From the NCBI GenBank assembly GCA_009792885.1, contig WMCF01000007.1:5767229-5831228 (forward strand): a DNA stretch of 64,000 bases, in the 5' to 3' direction. How positions within the stretch are numbered: the first letter of the stretch is position 1; each line of letters starts with the position of its first letter. Positions 60,636 through 64,000 of this stretch are shown here, one piece after another. The notes under the pieces were generated by a model that did not search any database, had not been told where the DNA came from, and worked only from the letters and a program-made list of their open reading frames with translations. This DNA is from Eremophila alpestris peregrina. Lineage: Eukaryota > Chordata > Aves > Passeriformes > Alaudidae. The translations under genes were made by a program, and so were the position numbers.

Positions 60636-62692
60636 AAATTAAAGAAAAAAAACCCACAAAAACTGCCAATTAGATTAACTTTCTGTTGCTGCAAGCTTTG
60701 AAAATAAGAAAAAAACTTCACAGAATCTACCGTCACGACTCAGTTGAAAACCATTAATACCTTGATCCCTGGTATTAGCAATTGTGCTCTCTGTTGCCTA
60801 GGGAGGAAAAATAGAGGACTAGCGGGCAGTAAAATGAAGCAGTAATGACTTTTACAACTGTGGTCCATGCTCCCCAGACCTTCATAAACACCAGCAAAAC
60901 CTTTCAAAGATGTTTTCCTCTTACAGTACTTGTGTGTGGTGCTGCTGCCAGCACCAAGCCCAACCCAGCAAAGCCTCACAGGAGGTATGCCCTGGAGTGG
61001 GAAGTTGGCTCTGCCTGCAGGGTAACCACTGTGCTGTCTCATCCAGAGCTGGCAGACACAAACATATGGAAAATAAGGCTAAGAGAGAAGGAAGACCCAC
61101 TGCAGGGTGATTTAAAAGAGAGTAGCCATTCATTCACACAGAGACGTGTAGAGTGGACTCCAAAATTTTCTGTTGGCATCTCCACCACCCAGAAAACATG
61201 ATGATTAAATGAAATTAAATTAAAAGTAGGAGAGCAAGGGAAATGCAAATGCAATGGTTCAGTATAGCACAGTTTGTTGACTCTTGGTGTTGACAAAACA
61301 AACATAATACATATCCTTTTTAAAGGCTTTAATCATTCCCTATGACTGTTATATTCCTTACTGAATGCAAACTTAATTTTCATAGCTGCCTACGTTATGT
61401 ATGTGCAACTGTATCCAAACAAATTTGGAATGTATTATCAGGGTTCTCCTTGAACACTTTTATTTTTTCCAAAACAGAAGGAAGAACAAAACCAAGAATG
61501 TTGTAGACAGATGATAAAAAGCTTTTCTCAGCATCATGGGATGCTGCCCAAAAGTTGTGATGCTGAAAAATTAAACTAAAAAATAAAATAACTGATAAGG
61601 CTGAAACTGAACCCCATTTTTAAGAATGTTTTCATGTGGTTACAGACACTACTACTAATTTCCTTATTTGTGTATTTTTGCAATGAATGGAATGTTTTTC
61701 ATTCCATCTGCCCACACTGGCATCATCCTGCTCTTAATGATGATTAGATGGTGAATTGGCACTACCTAACAGTCATCTCTAGATGTGACCCTGCACTGCA
61801 GTTATTTAGGAGAACATTCAACAGTCTCTTGGCTTGTCTTCCTAAATAGACATATTTATATATGAAAAACAGTGAGTTTGTTTTGTTGGGCTTTTTTATT
61901 AGGGTGTTGGTTTTTACCTGCCAGCAATATCCTAAAGAAGAAGAGCGTGAAAAATTATTTTTTGAAAGTTATATTGGAGATTTGATCATATTTTATTTCA
62001 AACTTCAATAGAAATGTTACATAAGATTGATTTTGTCCTTTGATTACTGCTTTCCCAGACATCAGCATTCTAGGAGTATGTGAATCAAATGCAAGTTCTG
62101 CCTAGAAGGAGTAGACCAGAAACAATTTAAGAAAGAATTAAGTGAGTCCTGTTTAGGACCAGTCTGACTGCCTGGCCTAGCTAACTACAGCCATCTGTGT
62201 AACAGACCTTTAAGTCTGTCTGGGATGACAAGACACCTATCCTCTGTGTCCATGTTTCATGGACCTTCCATGACAAAAAAATAAGCAAATGGACATAAGA
62301 CTTTCCACTACGGGCTGCTGTGTTTCAGATGCTGCTCCCATAGAATGACAATTCCACTACTCCTGTCAGATATGCTGCTAAGAATCAAAAGAGAAGACTG
62401 TTATAAACAAATTTACACAGAAACTGCACCCATGCTGGTTCTTTCCTTCAGGCTTGGAGTTTTTGGTGCCTTTATAGCTTTACAGTTTCTTTATGGCTTT
62501 GCCATCTCAACAAATAGGAGCATAACAATAATTCAGAAGTACTGAGAAAGGGTGAGTGTTAGAAGAGAAAGAAGGGCTAGATATTAGATTCTATGTATAA
62601 AACTACTTCACGTGCAGTCACATACATGACTTGAATCTTGTAATAAATAAATATTTTCCACAATACTTAAATGGTTTGTACTTCAAATGGTA

Positions 62693-62728
62693 ATTTAATT
62701 AGAAATAGAAATTTAATTAGAACTAGAA
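62693..62728. repeat. Two-copy tandem duplication, 18 bases
   Basis: 'atttaattagaaatagaa' is followed directly by 'atttaattagaactagaa'; one mismatch. Each copy carries a TTAATTAG homeodomain-type core. Confidence 0.93.
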
Positions 62729-63267
62729 ATAACTTGCACTTTTCAAATAGACCAATCAAACATTAGTTAGACTAGCAGTAAAATCTTGGTTAATTTATAA
62801 GACAGGCTCCCTTTTTCCCCTAACAGTCTTTTGATGGTAAATTCAGGGGTGATTTCTTACTAACTATTCCTCATTGCTGAGCTCCTCTTGAAACAAGGTC
62901 TATTTTCTTTCTTTAAAATATTTGGGAACAAAGAGTTATTGTCAAATGCTTCAATACTTAGTGTTGCCTATTCTGAATTTGACTTCCCTTCCTGACACAG
63001 CCCATGGGAGACTTCAAGTGCAACCCTTATTCTAGCAGCTATTTAATTCCTCCCTCAGCACAGGAACTGGGTTTTTGACAGGTGGAGAAAAAGATAAGGG
63101 ATAAATGGGATTAATGAGCACTTAAAAGAAGAACAATTACTATAAAGGTTATAAATAAAAGTTTACATTTTAGGAATAGAACCCCTTAAGGTTATTCATG
63201 CTGTAAATTTTTAAGCTTGTATTAAATCAGAGACTTTTTCATAGTGACTAGTACAGAAATTATTGCA

Positions 63268-63313
63268 TTTAATGTGTCTGCAAGACAGTATTTAATGTGT
63301 CTGTAAGACAGTA
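63268..63313. repeat. Two-copy tandem duplication, 23 bases
   Basis: 'tttaatgtgtctgcaagaca' plus 'gta' is followed by the same unit with one C-to-T change, then a partial third start 'tttaat'. Confidence 0.95.
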
Positions 63314-64000
63314 TTTAATTGATATTAAACTACTGTTAAAAAAACAGGAGTGGTCATAATAGATCACAATAGGACAGGAACACTTCAGCCTCAGAAGCAC
63401 TATGGCATATATTCACAGGTATGGACATGTGGAAAAGGGACAGCCAAGCTGATAGTATAAGGAGCTGAGGAAGAGCTGAGGAAGTAAAACATGTCACCTG
63501 GGATTGAGATGAGAAGGGATTTTTTTTGTGAGGAGATTTATTTCTACCAGTTGTTCTGAAAAAAATTCAGCAACATCAGAACTGGTTGGGAGAGATGACT
63601 GGTATGAACATAAATATTAATAAAACAGTTAACATTTCTGCTTTCAAGCTAGGTGAAGTTTATGGTAAGAGAGATAGTGCACACTAATAAACTATCAGGA
63701 AAGACTGGAACAGAGTGAGCAAATTGTTGGCATATTAGCTATTCAGCCAGTTTGAAACAGATGTTTGGGGATCTATAGTTGGTTTTATGTGCCTGTAGTA
63801 GCTGTGTTTCTTTATGTTGGATGTAAACATGTACTTGAATACAATATTTGGGGGGCATGTATTTTTGCATGACTTGAGGTTTGTAAAGCATGTATATATA
63901 GTGCACAGATCTACACAATATTTTTACGTAAAAATTATCACAAAGGGCTTAATGAAGGTTTTCCATGTTATTTTTTAAGCATCTGATATTGTACCATTAA

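Larger units (their letters stand above)
60634..64000. other. Unique sequence with small duplications, no gene seen
   Basis: A GC-richer patch at 60740-61200 carries overlapping frames on both strands (118 codons plus, 100 codons minus) without recognisable domains. The rest is AT-rich. Two tandem duplications are listed separately. Confidence 0.5.

Noticed and set aside
60548..60736. Poly-Phe minus frame
   Set aside because: It is the translation of the 70-base A run.
1..64000. CRISPR arrays, bacterial operons, tRNA or rRNA genes
   Set aside because: No regularly spaced repeats, no ribosome-binding-site/operon layout and no tRNA or rRNA wording were seen; composition and repeats are those of a bird nuclear genome.

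Overview
The window reads as vertebrate nuclear DNA from a bird, probably a songbird. Fragments of CR1 non-LTR retrotransposons with avian-type 3' tails and several avian-type endogenous retrovirus LTRs are present. The background is AT-rich and poor in CpG, and no bacterial or viral operon structure is visible. A 304-base run of N marks an assembly gap. No complete gene can be supported. The sequence looks like a gene desert or the inside of a very large intron, so almost every short open frame is chance.

Layout. 1-14.3 kb is unique AT-rich sequence with one degraded CR1 3' tail (about 6.25-6.67 kb). At 14.3-14.8 kb there is a decayed LTR-like piece beside an unidentified open frame. 14.8-32.4 kb is again mostly unique, with a perfect short hairpin (22.46 kb), two CR1 fragments abutting in opposite orientation (23.5-23.7 kb) and a 50-base A run (26.1 kb). 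At 32.4-32.73 kb a minus-strand open frame of 111 codons with usable splice-site-like borders is the best candidate for a real or recently lost coding exon; its family is not recognised. The N gap lies at 35.8-36.1 kb.

40.9-46.4 kb is a repeat cluster. It holds a CR1 tail split by a 541-base solo LTR with a clear 6-base target duplication, a second CR1 tail on the other strand, and a 2.8 kb CR1 copy. That copy keeps its 5' side, the ORF1 esterase region and the ORF2 endonuclease, but lacks reverse transcriptase and the 3' end. A third LTR lies at 50.7-51.2 kb. A compact CpG-rich RFX/X-box-like site stands out at 52.75-52.79 kb. A GC-richer unclassified tract spans 54.9-56.1 kb. A 70-base A run sits at 60.56 kb. 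The last 7 kb carry several two-copy tandem duplications of 18-23 bases.

I found no convincing undescribed multi-gene system. The points most worth a second look are the candidate exon at 32.4 kb, the X-box-like CpG cluster at 52.77 kb, the 3'-truncated CR1, and the LTR-in-CR1 nesting. Family names for repeats come from remembered consensus patterns, not from a search.
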